In this document: positions 7,947 to 17,033 of the stretch, piece after piece
Layout: each line of letters opens with the position of its first letter
Position numbering within the stretch: position 1 is the stretch's first letter
Source of the DNA: Bacteroidota bacterium
GTDB taxonomy: Bacteria; Bacteroidota; Bacteroidia; Bacteroidales; SKPS01
Assembly: GCA_022709695.1 (NCBI GenBank)
Contig: JAKLII010000013.1
Location: 1-50,050 of the forward strand
Reading direction: 5' to 3'
DNA length: 50,050 nt
Made by a program: the position numbers and the translations under genes
Notes under the pieces: generated by a model
Told to the model about the DNA's origin: nothing
Seen by the model: the letters and a program-made list of their open reading frames with translations, nothing else
The model's database searches: none

Positions 7947-9392
7947 TCACTCTATAATCCATTTCAGAGTTTTGGTGTATTCATTGAAAACACAACGGAC
8001 AAAATAGACCCCCTTTGGGAGGGATTCTCCAGGTATAATTCCCTGGTTGGTACCTGCTTCCAAAGAGAGGGTCTGGGTAGAAATGATTCTCCCCTGACAA
8101 TCCATTATTTGCAAAGAGGCTTGTACAGCGCATTGGGAATGAATGAGATAGTTGGCTGTGCCAGAAGACGGGTTAGGAAAGATCCTGCAACTGTAATCTT
8201 GCGTATCGCCAATTCCTTCCAATCCAATATTCCCGCAGTATTCATAGGCCCCGGCATCTGGTGGGCCGTTGAGGCATCGCTGGGTAAATCCGGCAGGATG
8301 AACATATACCAGATCCGGCACCAGCGAAATGGTTCCCAGGGAGCCGGGGGCCAGCGCCATATTGATGGCTGCCAGGCTCTGGGCCGTTAACCGGAAGTCG
8401 TACATCGCAGGATCGGAAAAAGCAAAATCCTGTATGCTGCTTGTGATGTTGGCTACAGTATCGGTGTTGGCCGGAAGGGTACCGGTATTGAAGTTTCCCA
8501 CCCCCGCCAGGAGGTTGTTACGGGCTTTGAACAGATCAGCTGATGCATTGATGCTGAAGAAGTTGCAGACAGAGCGCTCATTTACCAGGGTATTGCTCAC
8601 CACAACACACTGGTGCGGTGCGTTGTTGGAAAGATCTTCAGAACCGAATCCCACCATATTGTTGTTGGTAGCCGCAGGCCCCTGGTGAATCACATTGCCC
8701 ATCAGCAGGGCGGTACCGCCGTTGGGCAGGTCGATGCAGCGGCTGGCAGTACCGGTAGCTTCGTTGGAGAAACGGTTATACAGGATCAGGTTCACATGGG
8801 CGCGGCTTTTCAGCTCATGCCCCACCAGCGCATGATGGCTGTAATTGTATTGAAAGATCAGTGTATCCACGTGGTTTATATACAGGTTGTGGGAGTAGCC
8901 ATCACCGAATCCGTTCCAGGCAAACTCAGAATGTTCGATGCGGATTTTCTGTGTGGAGAGGGTGGATGTCAGAATTCCGTTTTCGTTGTGATGAAAGTAA
9001 CACCGGATGATAGTCAGCCCCTGCCCCTCGAGACGGATGCCGGCACCATTCTGATCGGGCACAGTGCACCCGGAAAACTCCATATCTTCGACCACGCAGT
9101 TGTTGCCCGCGATCACCCAGATGGCTTTCTGCCCCCACGCATTTCCGTTTGCCTGCAGGTGCGCCATCCCTCCTACCCCTCGCAGGGTCAGGTTGTGGGT
9201 AGTCCAGCCGGCCACATCTCCCGGATAGGTTCCTGCATCAATCTCAACGGTATCACCAGAGCTCACCAGCCCTGCCACCAGACTGGGAATTGTGTAGCAT
9301 CGCGATGGCCCTACCTGCCAGAGAGTGGCGAAAGTAGGGGTAGCAAGCAAAAAAACGAGGATCCAGGTCAGGGCAAAATGGCAATTTTTCAC
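7947..9392 (-). CDS. Secreted parallel beta-helix protein with T9SS sorting domain
   Basis: The 481-residue product has a right-handed parallel beta-helix (pectate-lyase/NosD-like fold) in its central region, shown by repeated short strands with Asn turns (NNCVVEDMEFSGC, LTIIRCYFHHNENG, RIEHSEFAWNG, NLILYNRFS). The C-terminus is a type A T9SS sorting domain starting at FPNPSSG and ending LPKGVYFVRC...TKTLKWIIE, so it should be exported through the outer membrane. No lyase catalytic set is obvious. I favour a GTG start at 9390-9392 (VKNCHFALTW..., a good signal peptide), because a -7 promoter box lies inside the longer frame that starts at 9437. Confidence 0.8.
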   Translation of the reverse strand: MKNCHFALTWILVFLLATPTFATLWQVGPSRCYTIPSLVAGLVSSGDTVEIDAGTYPGDVAGWTTHNLTLRGVGGMAHLQANGNAWGQKAIWVIAGNNCVVEDMEFSGCTVPDQNGAGIRLEGQGLTIIRCYFHHNENGILTSTLSTQKIRIEHSEFAWNGFGDGYSHNLYINHVDTLIFQYNYSHHALVGHELKSRAHVNLILYNRFSNEATGTASRCIDLPNGGTALLMGNVIHQGPAATNNNMVGFGSEDLSNNAPHQCVVVSNTLVNERSVCNFFSINASADLFKARNNLLAGVGNFNTGTLPANTDTVANITSSIQDFAFSDPAMYDFRLTAQSLAAINMALAPGSLGTISLVPDLVYVHPAGFTQRCLNGPPDAGAYEYCGNIGLEGIGDTQDYSCRIFPNPSSGTANYLIHSQCAVQASLQIMDCQGRIISTQTLSLEAGTNQGIIPGESLPKGVYFVRCVFNEYTKTLKWIIE

Positions 9393-9424
9393 AGGCAATA
9401 ATGTTGACTTGTTGATGGGAGGTT

Positions 9425-9432
9425 CAAAGATA
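9425..9432 (-). promoter_or_regulatory. -7 box (TATCTTTG) for the beta-helix T9SS protein
   Basis: The minus strand matches TAnnTTTG exactly, 33 bases before the proposed GTG start. The place where a -33 element should lie is occupied by GGGGACA heptamers, so this promoter may have been altered by repeat insertion. Confidence 0.45.
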
Positions 9433-9448
9433 GGCAAATAGGAACATT

Positions 9449-9520
9449 AGGGGACAGGGGACAGGAATACAGTGTGAGGAACAGTGTGAGTATTGAGGGG
9501 ACAGGGGACAGGGGACAGTA
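9449..9520 (+). repeat. GGGGACA short tandem repeats, two clusters
   Basis: About two copies near 9449-9466 and three to four near 9496-9520 of the unit GGGGACA (one degenerate, TAGACA), separated by AGTGTGAG-type short repeats. The same heptamer recurs after rlmD at 46436-46500. It lies between two divergent genes, upstream of the beta-helix gene promoter. Confidence 0.75.
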
Positions 9521-9584
9521 GACAGTGAAGAGCAGAATCAGGATATTTGTGGATAGATCATTTTGAGATTCAAGCAGCGATCGG

Positions 9585-9592
9585 TACATTTG
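9585..9592 (+). promoter_or_regulatory. -7 box (TACATTTG) for the small barrel protein
   Basis: An exact TAnnTTTG match lies 20 bases before the ATG at 9612 and 47 before the preferred ATG at 9639. Confidence 0.4.
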
Positions 9593-9638
9593 TAAGGACT
9601 AAGCAGCAAAGATGCATAGCAACTTAAAAACACCAGAC

Positions 9639-10139
9639 ATGAAAGCTACTGTTCTTCTGGCATTTTCGCTTATTTTGCTGAATACGCTGTTGTTTTCTCA
9701 GGAAAAGAATTACTCTGTGCTGAAAAGGAACGGCTTATATGCTGAAGTGTACTTGATCAGGCACGATTTCAGCTCCGGATGGGCATCCCTGAATTATGAA
9801 AGGAGTTTGGGAGAAAAAAGAAGACTTCATTTTCGCGTTGGAGTTTATCCGGATTTTAAGTCAACTGTATCTTTTCCGCTCACCATTTCCTGGATTACCA
9901 CACCCCTGTGCCAGCATCATGTTGAATTTGGGATCGGTGCAGTATACAGAGTGGAGCATTACATTGATCCTTATGGGTACACAGAAAGAGAATGGTTTCA
10001 CGACATGCCGGCTGTTATGATTCCTTTGATGTACCGGTACCAGAAAGCAGCCGGTTTTTATGCCAGGGCAGGCGTCAATCTGTTTGTGAGCTGGCCAACC
10101 ATTCTATCTCCCTCTGTGAGTGCAGGTTGCAGATTCTGA
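9639..10139 (+). CDS. Small predicted outer-membrane beta-barrel protein
   Basis: From the ATG at 9639 (MKATVLLAFSLILLNTLLFSQ) the product has a good signal peptide; an in-frame ATG at 9612 would add nine polar residues. The 166-residue product has alternating strands (LYAEVYLIRHDFSSGWASLNYERSL, LHFRVGVYPDFK, VEFGIGAVYRVEHY, GFYARAGVNLFVSW) and ends SVSAGCRF, a terminal Phe typical of outer-membrane barrels. An eight-strand barrel would fit the length. No family is recognised. It is convergent with the EEP-family gene, with a gap of 20 bases. Confidence 0.6.
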   Translation: MKATVLLAFSLILLNTLLFSQEKNYSVLKRNGLYAEVYLIRHDFSSGWASLNYERSLGEKRRLHFRVGVYPDFKSTVSFPLTISWITTPLCQHHVEFGIGAVYRVEHYIDPYGYTEREWFHDMPAVMIPLMYRYQKAAGFYARAGVNLFVSWPTILSPSVSAGCRF

Positions 10140-10159
10140 GGAAAACTTACCCTTGAACA

Positions 10160-11002
10160 TTAAAGCACCAGCTCCGCGATGACGATATTGTGGTCCGACA
10201 CCAGGACCCCGTTTTGCTCAGGGCATAATGTCCTGTATCGCTTCACTTTAAATTGGCCGGTGACAAAAATGTAATCGATCAGGCAATACTGGTCGGTGGG
10301 TATTTTTCTGAATCCCTGGTAAGTGTACGGAACGGCATTCACCTTACGGGCGATGGTTCTGGAATCGGTGAAGCTTTGGGTCATGATCGCATACGCCTCG
10401 GAGGTAGGGGTTGCGTTAAAATCACCGGTGATGATCACCGGGCAGTTTACAGCTTTTTGCAGGGCTTTTTGCACCAGCAGTTCGGCACTTTTTTGATGCG
10501 CCACTTTTCCGATATGGTCGAAGTGGGTATTGAAAAAGCAGAACCGTGTTTTGGTTTTGATATCCTCCAGCATTACCCAGGTGACAATCCGCGTACAGAC
10601 GGCATCCCAGCCGAGTGCTCCCACAGCGAGTGTATCGGGTGCGAGTACAAATGTATTGCCTTCAATCAGCGCAAACCGGTCTTTCCGGTAGAAGATGGCC
10701 GCATACTCCCCTTTCTCCTCAAAATCCTCACGACCCACACCATAATGGTTATAATCGGGTAAGATCCGTTGAAGATCCAGCAACTGGGTATGTAATACTT
10801 CCTGGAACCCGATCACGTCAGGATGTTCAGCTTTCAGGGCCTGTTCTACCAAAGGGACACGGTATTTCCATTCATTCTCCCCGTCGGCACTGGTAGCCAT
10901 CCTGATGTTGAAAGTGGCGGTTTTAATTTTCTGCGCGGACAATGAGGCAGTGCAAAAAAATATGAGGGCTATGAACAGGGAAGTTTTGATAAGGTATTTC
11001 AT
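10160..11002 (-). CDS. Exported endonuclease/exonuclease/phosphatase-family hydrolase
   Basis: This is a metal-dependent phosphodiesterase-fold protein of the EEP superfamily. Visible motifs in order are TFNIRM near the N-terminus, the metal-binding FQEVL, VGREDF, NTHFDHIG, GDFNATP, LIDYIFV and the C-terminal SDHNIV, which together give the catalytic His/Asp/Asn set. I chose the ATG at 11000-11002 because a signal peptide (MKYLIKTSLFIALIFFCTASLSA) follows, so it acts in the periplasm or outside. The substrate cannot be told from sequence: nuclease, sphingomyelinase-like and phospholipid phosphodiesterase members share these motifs. Length is 280 residues. Confidence 0.88.
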   Translation of the reverse strand: MKYLIKTSLFIALIFFCTASLSAQKIKTATFNIRMATSADGENEWKYRVPLVEQALKAEHPDVIGFQEVLHTQLLDLQRILPDYNHYGVGREDFEEKGEYAAIFYRKDRFALIEGNTFVLAPDTLAVGALGWDAVCTRIVTWVMLEDIKTKTRFCFFNTHFDHIGKVAHQKSAELLVQKALQKAVNCPVIITGDFNATPTSEAYAIMTQSFTDSRTIARKVNAVPYTYQGFRKIPTDQYCLIDYIFVTGQFKVKRYRTLCPEQNGVLVSDHNIVIAELVL

Positions 11003-11110
11003 GATTGCTTGCGGGTTGTGGATTACCTGCGGTGATCCCTGAGGGGGGAGGCGTCCATCTGAAAAACCCTTCGCCACTCACTGCGTTCGTGGCTTGTTTT
11101 TTCATTTCCG

Positions 11111-11139
11111 AAAACCCTGCAAGCAAGCTTGCGGGTTTT
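11111..11139. terminator. Hairpin with A/T-flanked stem, possible second terminator
   Basis: AAAACCC/GGGTTTT plus GCAAG/CTTGC pair across a one-base bulge and a four-base loop, giving a 12-bp stem with T-runs on both strands. It lies downstream of tRNA-Ser on the minus strand, just after a stronger terminator. Confidence 0.45.
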
Positions 11140-11148
11140 CTTCAATGT

Positions 11149-11174
11149 AAAAAACCCGCTTTCGCGGGCTTTTT
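11149..11174 (-). terminator. Intrinsic terminator of tRNA-Ser
   Basis: CCCGC/GCGGG forms a stem over a GAAA loop on the minus strand, followed by TTTTTT. It starts about 9 bases after the tRNA 3' end. The plus strand also ends in a T-run, so it could work in both directions. Confidence 0.75.
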
Positions 11175-11181
11175 CAGCTGG

Positions 11182-11269
<88 letters not shown>

Positions 11270-11298
11270 GGGTGATTGATAAAGAGCGTGTTTTGCGT

Positions 11299-11348
11299 CA
11301 GTTTAGCATCCGCCGGTTGGCGGATCAGCCACTCACCCATCTCTTCGG
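11299..11348 (-). repeat. Degenerate 5'-half copy of tRNA-Ser
   Basis: About 30 bases upstream of the real tRNA-Ser, the minus strand again reads AGAGATGGGTGAGTGGCTG and, further on, TGCTAAACTG, identical to the first tRNA. The segment between them is replaced by the palindrome TCCGCC-AACC-GGCGGA and there is no 3' half. It cannot fold into a tRNA. It may be a duplication scar or attachment remnant. Confidence 0.7.
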
Positions 11349-11441
11349 GTGTGCTTCTGAAGCGGTGCAAAAATAAGCACCTTTTAACAACTGTGCAAGA
11401 CTATTTTACCTACTTTCACCCACCCAAATCAAATCACGATT

Positions 11442-14400
11442 ATGCCTATGTGTAAAAATCTTGTTACCAAATCATTAGTAGTATTATTTTTCATTACCAC
11501 CCTTGCCGTTCAGGCCCAGAATCCCATTATGCTGAAATCAGGGAACAGGGTTCCTGAGGCAAACCTTGAAAGCTGGGTCAGCAGTTACTCGCTCCAGCAC
11601 GAAAAGAGCTTTAATGGAGTATTTTTCAAGATATTGCAATTCAATATATTACCCAACCAGACTACCGTTGATGCACTGGCACAGGGAGGTGTCAGGCTGC
11701 TGTCGTACCTTTCTGTAAACGGATATATCGTTTCCCTGATGAACGGTGTTAACCCGGGGATTCTCCTTAACCGGGATATCGTTGCCATAACAGACCTGCT
11801 TCCTGAGGAGCGCGTTGCCCCAACGATCCTGCAAAAGGAGATCCCTGTTCATGCCTTACGGGGCTCAGACCGGATTGAAGTGGTAATTACCCTTTTCCCG
11901 GGCGTTTCGACGATGAACGCCACTGCTGCACTTACGCTGCCCGGCAGGGAGGTGATCCGCATAAGTGGTATGGGCAGATTGATTTATCTGGAGCTACCCC
12001 TAGGTGAGGTCACCCTGCTGGCTGAGTACCCGTTCGTACAGTTCATTGAGCCGTGCGATCCGCCAGCAGAACCCGACAACAACAAGGGGCGCACCCTGCA
12101 CCGTGCCACCAGTTCGTTCAACCCTTCGACAGGGGTAAATGATTACGACGGCACCGATGTAACGGTGATGCTCAACGACGATGGATATATCGGAGATCAT
12201 ATTGATTTTCAGGGACGTATTCCCACCCAATTCACCTATAGCACAGGCGCTGATCATGGCGACCACTGTGCAGGCACCATTCTCGGAGCCGGCAATCTGA
12301 ATCCGCTGGCCATGGGAATGGCGCCTGCAGCGGAACTGGTGGTGTACAGTGCCACCAATTATCCGGGATTCGACAGTATCTATAATCAGTATCAGACGCT
12401 GGGTATCAGGATCACATCCACTTCATACAGCGATGGTTGCAATGCAGGATATACCAACCGTGCGGCCATGCTCGATGAACAGATCCGCACCATGCCGGAG
12501 CTGATGCATGTTTTTTCTGCCGGCAACAACGGTACCCAAAACTGCACCTACGGAGCCGGTTCAGGCTGGGGAAATATCACCGGCGGGCACAAGATGGCCA
12601 AGAATGCCATTGCCGTAGCCAATCTGAATTACCGGGATGAACTTGCCTCCAGCAGCAGCCGCGGCCCCGCCCACGATGGCAGGATCAAGCCGGATGTAAG
12701 TGCACAGGGCACCAATGTGTTTTCAACTTCTGAAAACAACACCTACACCACAAAATCGGGTACTTCCATGGCCTGTCCCGGTGTGGCAGGAACGCTGGCA
12801 ACCCTTTACGATGCCTACCAGCGGCATCATACCGGCACACCGCATGGTATTCTGATGAAGGGGATTCTAATGAACAGCGCTGACGATTTAGGTGTTGCCG
12901 GACCCGATTTTAAGTTTGGCTACGGCAGGATCAACGCCAGGAGGGCAGCTGTCATCATTGAAGACACCCTTTTCAAAACAGATCTGATCAGTACCGGCGA
13001 CAGCGTGCTGTACACTTTTACAGTACCTGCAGGGACAGCCGAGGCGCGGTTTATGCTCAGCTGGGCCGATTACGAGGCTGCAGTAAATGCCACAAAGACC
13101 CTGGTCAATAATCTGGATCTGGTGATCACAGGCCCCGATTCCACCTGGCTCCCCTGGGTGCTGAACCATCTGCCGAATGCCACCACGCTCAATGCTCCGG
13201 CTACCCGCAAGACCGATACCCTCAACAATGCCGAACAGGTTACCATTGCATTTCCCACTCCCGGAACCTATCAGGTAAAAATTTACGGAACGTCGGTACC
13301 AATGGGGCCACAGCGGTTTTTCCTGAACTGGATCATCTCGGACAGTGAGTTCATGATGACCTGGCCCCAGGGCGGATCGCAGTTTGTGCCGGGAGACACC
13401 ACCATCCTTAGGTGGGATGCCACGTCAGGGTCACAGACGTTTTCACTGCACTACACCACCAACGGAGGGTCGACCTGGGATCCCATCAGCACCACCATTC
13501 CGGCCGAAAGCCGTTATTTTACCTGGAGCATACCCTCCCTGGCTACCGGCAACGTGAAGGTACGACTCACGAGAGGCACCGAAACCTTTATCACAGATCT
13601 GTTCAGCATCATCGGAGTGCCGCAGAACCTGGCTGTTAACTGGGTATGCGCTGATTCCATGAATCTTTCATGGAGTGCCGTTACAGGTGCTACCGGATAT
13701 ACGGTATACAGGCTGGGCAATAAGTACATGGATTCTCTGACCACCATCAGCACCAACAGTGCAGTGCTTGTGGGAATTCCATTCAACACTGCAGAATGGT
13801 TTTCTGTAAGTGCCAGAGGTCCCCTGAATGCCCTGGGACGCAGATCCAATGCTCTTTTAAGGAACCCCGGACTGGTGAATTGTGTGTATTCATTCGATGT
13901 GGCCGTTCAGGAGATCACAGAACCGAAACCTGTGATTCTGTCTTCCTGCCAGACAGCTCCCGCCATGACGGTAAAATGCATCATCAGAAATTCCGGCGCA
14001 ACAACGGTAAGCAATATCCCTGTCAGGTACCGGTTAAACCAGGGCAGCATTATCAGTGAAACGTTTACAGGGACCATTAACCCGGGAGGCACCGCCACCC
14101 ATACCTTTGCCACACCTGTTACTCCTGTCGGCTCAGGTAACCAGAATATCGTTGTCTGGACACAACTTCCGTCTGACCAGCTGAAAGCCAACGATACCCT
14201 TACCAGCTCCATAAAGATTGCCTCATTCCCTTCGGTCCAGGTACCCTTTACCGAAACTTTTGAAACCTTCACCCTGTGCACCACAGCCAACAACTGCGAA
14301 AACAACTTCTGCACCCTTTCCGCCGGCTGGCTGAATGCCGACAACACTCTTTTCGACCATACCGACTGGCTGGCCTTTCGGGGAACTACCCCTTCGGGCA

Positions 14401-15068
14401 ATACAGGGCCCTCAGGAGACCATACGCTGGGCACTACATCCGGGAAATATCTGTATGTAGAATCCTCCTACTGTTTTCAGAAAACAAGTATGGTGATAAC
14501 CCCCTGTATTGATCTGACCTCCAATACCTTACCTGTTCTGTCATTTTGGTATCACATGTATGGGACCGGTATGGGTTCTCTTCATGTAGATATTCTGGAC
14601 AATGGGATCTGGACGGAAAACATCATTTTACCCATACAGGGCAACCAGGGCAGTTCGTGGAGGAATGTGCTGGTACCTCTTGACAGTTACACCGGCAGAA
14701 TGATCAACATCAGATTCAGAGCCATCACCGGGGCTGACTATATGAGTGATATGTGTTTGGATGATATCGGGGTGGTCGAAACAGTAGGCATGGATGAAAC
14801 ATCCGGAAATGACCTCTTTTCGCTGTATCCTAATCCTGCGATGGATTTGGTGAGAATTACAGGCCTAACCCCGTTAAACGGGGTAGTGGGGGTTGATCTT
14901 CTGAATCTCAGCCACCAACTGCTTTACAGCCAATCGGGGTCAATTCCGAAAGGGATATTCAATATTGAATTACCTTTGAACCAGATTGCCCCGGGAATCT
15001 ACATGATCCGGATCAACCTTCCTGACCGTCAAATCGTTAGGAAGCTTATCGTGAACAGGAAACCTTAA
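11442..15068 (+). CDS. Secreted subtilisin-like serine protease (S8) with T9SS sorting domain
   Basis: The 1208-residue product has a signal peptide (MPMCKNLV...VQAQ), then a pro-region to about residue 215. A subtilase domain follows with catalytic Asp in LNDDGYIG (246/247), His in DHGDHCAG (272), oxyanion Asn in SAGNNG, and Ser in SGTSMACPG (442). Next come beta-sandwich regions (a P-domain-like part near 510-640, an Ig/FN3-like part near 725-810) and a MAM-like jellyroll near 940-1110 (DHTDWLAFRG, SLHVDILDNG). A type A T9SS sorting domain (SLYPNPAMD to RKLIVNRKP) ends it. It should be exported across the outer membrane and act on external proteins. The next gene, a lipoprotein, is 55 bases away. 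Confidence 0.93.
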   Translation: MPMCKNLVTKSLVVLFFITTLAVQAQNPIMLKSGNRVPEANLESWVSSYSLQHEKSFNGVFFKILQFNILPNQTTVDALAQGGVRLLSYLSVNGYIVSLMNGVNPGILLNRDIVAITDLLPEERVAPTILQKEIPVHALRGSDRIEVVITLFPGVSTMNATAALTLPGREVIRISGMGRLIYLELPLGEVTLLAEYPFVQFIEPCDPPAEPDNNKGRTLHRATSSFNPSTGVNDYDGTDVTVMLNDDGYIGDHIDFQGRIPTQFTYSTGADHGDHCAGTILGAGNLNPLAMGMAPAAELVVYSATNYPGFDSIYNQYQTLGIRITSTSYSDGCNAGYTNRAAMLDEQIRTMPELMHVFSAGNNGTQNCTYGAGSGWGNITGGHKMAKNAIAVANLNYRDELASSSSRGPAHDGRIKPDVSAQGTNVFSTSENNTYTTKSGTSMACPGVAGTLATLYDAYQRHHTGTPHGILMKGILMNSADDLGVAGPDFKFGYGRINARRAAVIIEDTLFKTDLISTGDSVLYTFTVPAGTAEARFMLSWADYEAAVNATKTLVNNLDLVITGPDSTWLPWVLNHLPNATTLNAPATRKTDTLNNAEQVTIAFPTPGTYQVKIYGTSVPMGPQRFFLNWIISDSEFMMTWPQGGSQFVPGDTTILRWDATSGSQTFSLHYTTNGGSTWDPISTTIPAESRYFTWSIPSLATGNVKVRLTRGTETFITDLFSIIGVPQNLAVNWVCADSMNLSWSAVTGATGYTVYRLGNKYMDSLTTISTNSAVLVGIPFNTAEWFSVSARGPLNALGRRSNALLRNPGLVNCVYSFDVAVQEITEPKPVILSSCQTAPAMTVKCIIRNSGATTVSNIPVRYRLNQGSIISETFTGTINPGGTATHTFATPVTPVGSGNQNIVVWTQLPSDQLKANDTLTSSIKIASFPSVQVPFTETFETFTLCTTANNCENNFCTLSAGWLNADNTLFDHTDWLAFRGTTPSGNTGPSGDHTLGTTSGKYLYVESSYCFQKTSMVITPCIDLTSNTLPVLSFWYHMYGTGMGSLHVDILDNGIWTENIILPIQGNQGSSWRNVLVPLDSYTGRMINIRFRAITGADYMSDMCLDDIGVVETVGMDETSGNDLFSLYPNPAMDLVRITGLTPLNGVVGVDLLNLSHQLLYSQSGSIPKGIFNIELPLNQIAPGIYMIRINLPDRQIVRKLIVNRKP

Positions 15069-15123
15069 TTTGATGCATCCCTTCTGGCCTTTCTAACTTT
15101 AACCTAAACAAAATCGCAAAAAA

Positions 15124-15654
15124 ATGAAAATTCCGGCTATGGTTTTGTTGCTCGCAGCCTCTACCCTCCTGTTTTGGGGTTGCCCTCTTGAATCGCCTTA
15201 TGAGCTTGGCTCAGCCATGCTCGAAACCCATGATGCCAAAGTGCTCGGTAAATGGCAAAACATGACCGACTCTGCAAACAGGGTGCTCCTGGTGCAGAAA
15301 TATGATGAACCGGAATACAAAGCCTGGGTGCAGGTTGCCGTACTTTCCAAACCGGAACAGCAAGCCTCCGATGCGCTTGATGAAATTTATGACTGCCGCT
15401 TTGCCAAGGTAGGAAGCATGAATTACATCATCCTGTATTACGATGATGAAGAACTCACCGACTATGAAGAACACTACTACTATAATTATAAGCTGATCGA
15501 CAACGATAATGTAGTGTTAAAAGAGGTAAATCCGGATTATACCATGGAAACAAAGCCCACCTCTGATGAAGAGCTCAGGCTGTTTTTCCTGAACAACCAG
15601 TCGAAACCGGGGTTCTTCGTAAATGAGAAGAAATATAAAAGAATTAAGGGATAA
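15124..15654 (+). CDS. Hypothetical lipoprotein
   Basis: The 176-residue product starts with an SPII signal (MKIPAMVLLLAASTLLFWGC, lipobox FWGC). The mature part is acidic and Tyr-rich (YDDEELTDYEEHYYYNY). The phrase LGKWQNMTDSANRVLLVQKYDEPEYKAWV is reminiscent of small beta-barrel lipocalin-like envelope proteins, but I cannot name a family. It is 55 bases after the subtilase on the same strand and may share its transcript. Confidence 0.6.
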   Translation: MKIPAMVLLLAASTLLFWGCPLESPYELGSAMLETHDAKVLGKWQNMTDSANRVLLVQKYDEPEYKAWVQVAVLSKPEQQASDALDEIYDCRFAKVGSMNYIILYYDDEELTDYEEHYYYNYKLIDNDNVVLKEVNPDYTMETKPTSDEELRLFFLNNQSKPGFFVNEKKYKRIKG

Positions 15655-15678
15655 ATGGCATTCGGTCTGGATGCCATT
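15654..15678. terminator. Hairpin after the lipoprotein gene, no T-tract
   Basis: AATGGCAT and ATGCCATT form a perfect 8-bp stem with a 9-base loop, starting at the last base of the stop codon. There is no U-tract, so it may stabilise the mRNA end or act as a factor-aided terminator. Confidence 0.4.
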
Positions 15679-15724
15679 GATCCCTTAATGCTGATGACTG
15701 TCAGGTTTCCGGAGTATTATCCGG

Positions 15725-15745
15725 TTGAAAGCCCGGGGCTTTCAA
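15725..15745. terminator. 10-bp palindrome between convergent genes
   Basis: TTGAAAGCCC and GGGCTTTCAA lie around one central base, between the lipoprotein gene and the convergent barrel gene. It probably serves as a hairpin terminator region for one or both. Confidence 0.4.
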
Positions 15746-15757
15746 TGCATCCTTTGC

Positions 15758-16948
15758 CTAAATCCGCTTCCCGAGTTTACTCACAAAACTGATCGTAGGA
15801 ATAACAAACCGGTTCCAATCGCCAAGGTTGTAACTGATATACACGTTATCTCCCTTGTATTCGGAACCGAGTGCCTCTCTGAACCGCAGGACATAGGTAA
15901 GCCCGAATTGCCAGGCACTTACATTTCTGGACTTATTGATAAAACGGAAACCTGACATTCCTGCCACAAAATGGTTATTTAGACTTAAATCCTTCATATA
16001 GTCGTACTGCCATGGACTGGGCTCAGTGCCAAAATATGCGGTAGCCGATTCATTCACATTCAGATAGTAGTTCTCCGTTACAAAATAGAGGTAGTCTGAC
16101 ATCCTTGCCATTACGCCCACATTGAACAACGGCTTGCTTACCGGTTTGTCGACACTGCCACCACCAAAGTAGAAATGCCCCAGCCCAATGGTAACATTAT
16201 TGAACTGATCTCCGTAGGTATAGGTACCATAACCCAGATTCCCGAAGAAATCGGTGCCCCAGGTGCCGATAAAAAACAGGGTTCCGATGGAGACCGCGTG
16301 CTTTCCCTTCAATGGAAAGGAATATTTGGGCGTAACGTAAAACGGCAGCAGTGCAGGGGTAGTCCCCATCCCTACCGAGAAGTGGTCTGTGATACCGTAC
16401 TGGAGATCATGGGTGGCAAAATACACCGTATTGTAGTAGAGTTCACCCCTTCGCAGGTTGAAGGATGAAGGGGAGAAAAAGTACCGGGTAGTGTGATGGT
16501 TGAAAGGAACCGTGAACCGGTCATCGGTAAAACGCACATCATCATCGGGGGCACCTGAAACATTTGCCAGTTGGGGGTTTTCGATGATCTCCACAATGGC
16601 ATACGCAAGCAGGGTTACCCGCTCTTCTTCAGAAAGACTGAAGAATTTACTCAGCCACGACTTGGTGCCGATCACCTTCTTGTTGCAGTCGTAAAGGCTC
16701 AGGGTTACCTTGTTCAGATTCCCGTTCAACTCAGCATATACGTAATCGCAACGCTTCTTGTAATCGAGTGTCATTACAATCTCGATATCGCTTGCAGCCA
16801 GCTTCGAAATCAACATGGTTTCCCCGGAATTAGAGAGCAGATCCTCGGTATCGTCCCACAACATCAAGGTCTTGTTTTGTGCTGTAGAATACTGGGAAAC
16901 TGCCACCAGTACTGTGACAGCAGCCATCAACCTGAAAAGTTTCTTCAT
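15758..16948 (-). CDS. Predicted outer-membrane beta-barrel protein
   Basis: The 396-residue product has a signal peptide (MKKLFRLMAAVTVLVAVSQYSTA, cleavage before Q). Residues 25-120 form a soluble region (TLMLWDDTEDLL, IEIVMTLDYKKRCDYVYAELNGNLNKVTLSLYD). The rest is barrel-like with Gly/Tyr/Phe strands (HDLQYGITDHFSVGMGTTPALLPF, KHAVSIGTLFFIGTWGTDFFGN, NVTIGLGHFYFGGG, WQFGLTYVLRF). The N-terminal part loosely recalls a small periplasmic domain but is unassigned. No partner gene is adjacent. Function unknown. Confidence 0.65.
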   Translation of the reverse strand: MKKLFRLMAAVTVLVAVSQYSTAQNKTLMLWDDTEDLLSNSGETMLISKLAASDIEIVMTLDYKKRCDYVYAELNGNLNKVTLSLYDCNKKVIGTKSWLSKFFSLSEEERVTLLAYAIVEIIENPQLANVSGAPDDDVRFTDDRFTVPFNHHTTRYFFSPSSFNLRRGELYYNTVYFATHDLQYGITDHFSVGMGTTPALLPFYVTPKYSFPLKGKHAVSIGTLFFIGTWGTDFFGNLGYGTYTYGDQFNNVTIGLGHFYFGGGSVDKPVSKPLFNVGVMARMSDYLYFVTENYYLNVNESATAYFGTEPSPWQYDYMKDLSLNNHFVAGMSGFRFINKSRNVSAWQFGLTYVLRFREALGSEYKGDNVYISYNLGDWNRFVIPTISFVSKLGKRI

Positions 16949-17033
16949 GGGTTTGTGGTTTTTATTTGTAATTGTAGTACAGTGATTTTAAATAAACAGT
17001 GATGATTTGTTATTGTTCAGGGATGCGTCCGGG

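Noticed and set aside
8613..9401. 262-codon plus-strand frame opposite the beta-helix gene
   Set aside because: It is antisense to a clear T9SS protein and has no recognisable motif.
11299..11348. Second functional tRNA-Ser
   Set aside because: It lacks the variable arm, T-arm and 3' acceptor strand, and the anticodon stem is replaced.
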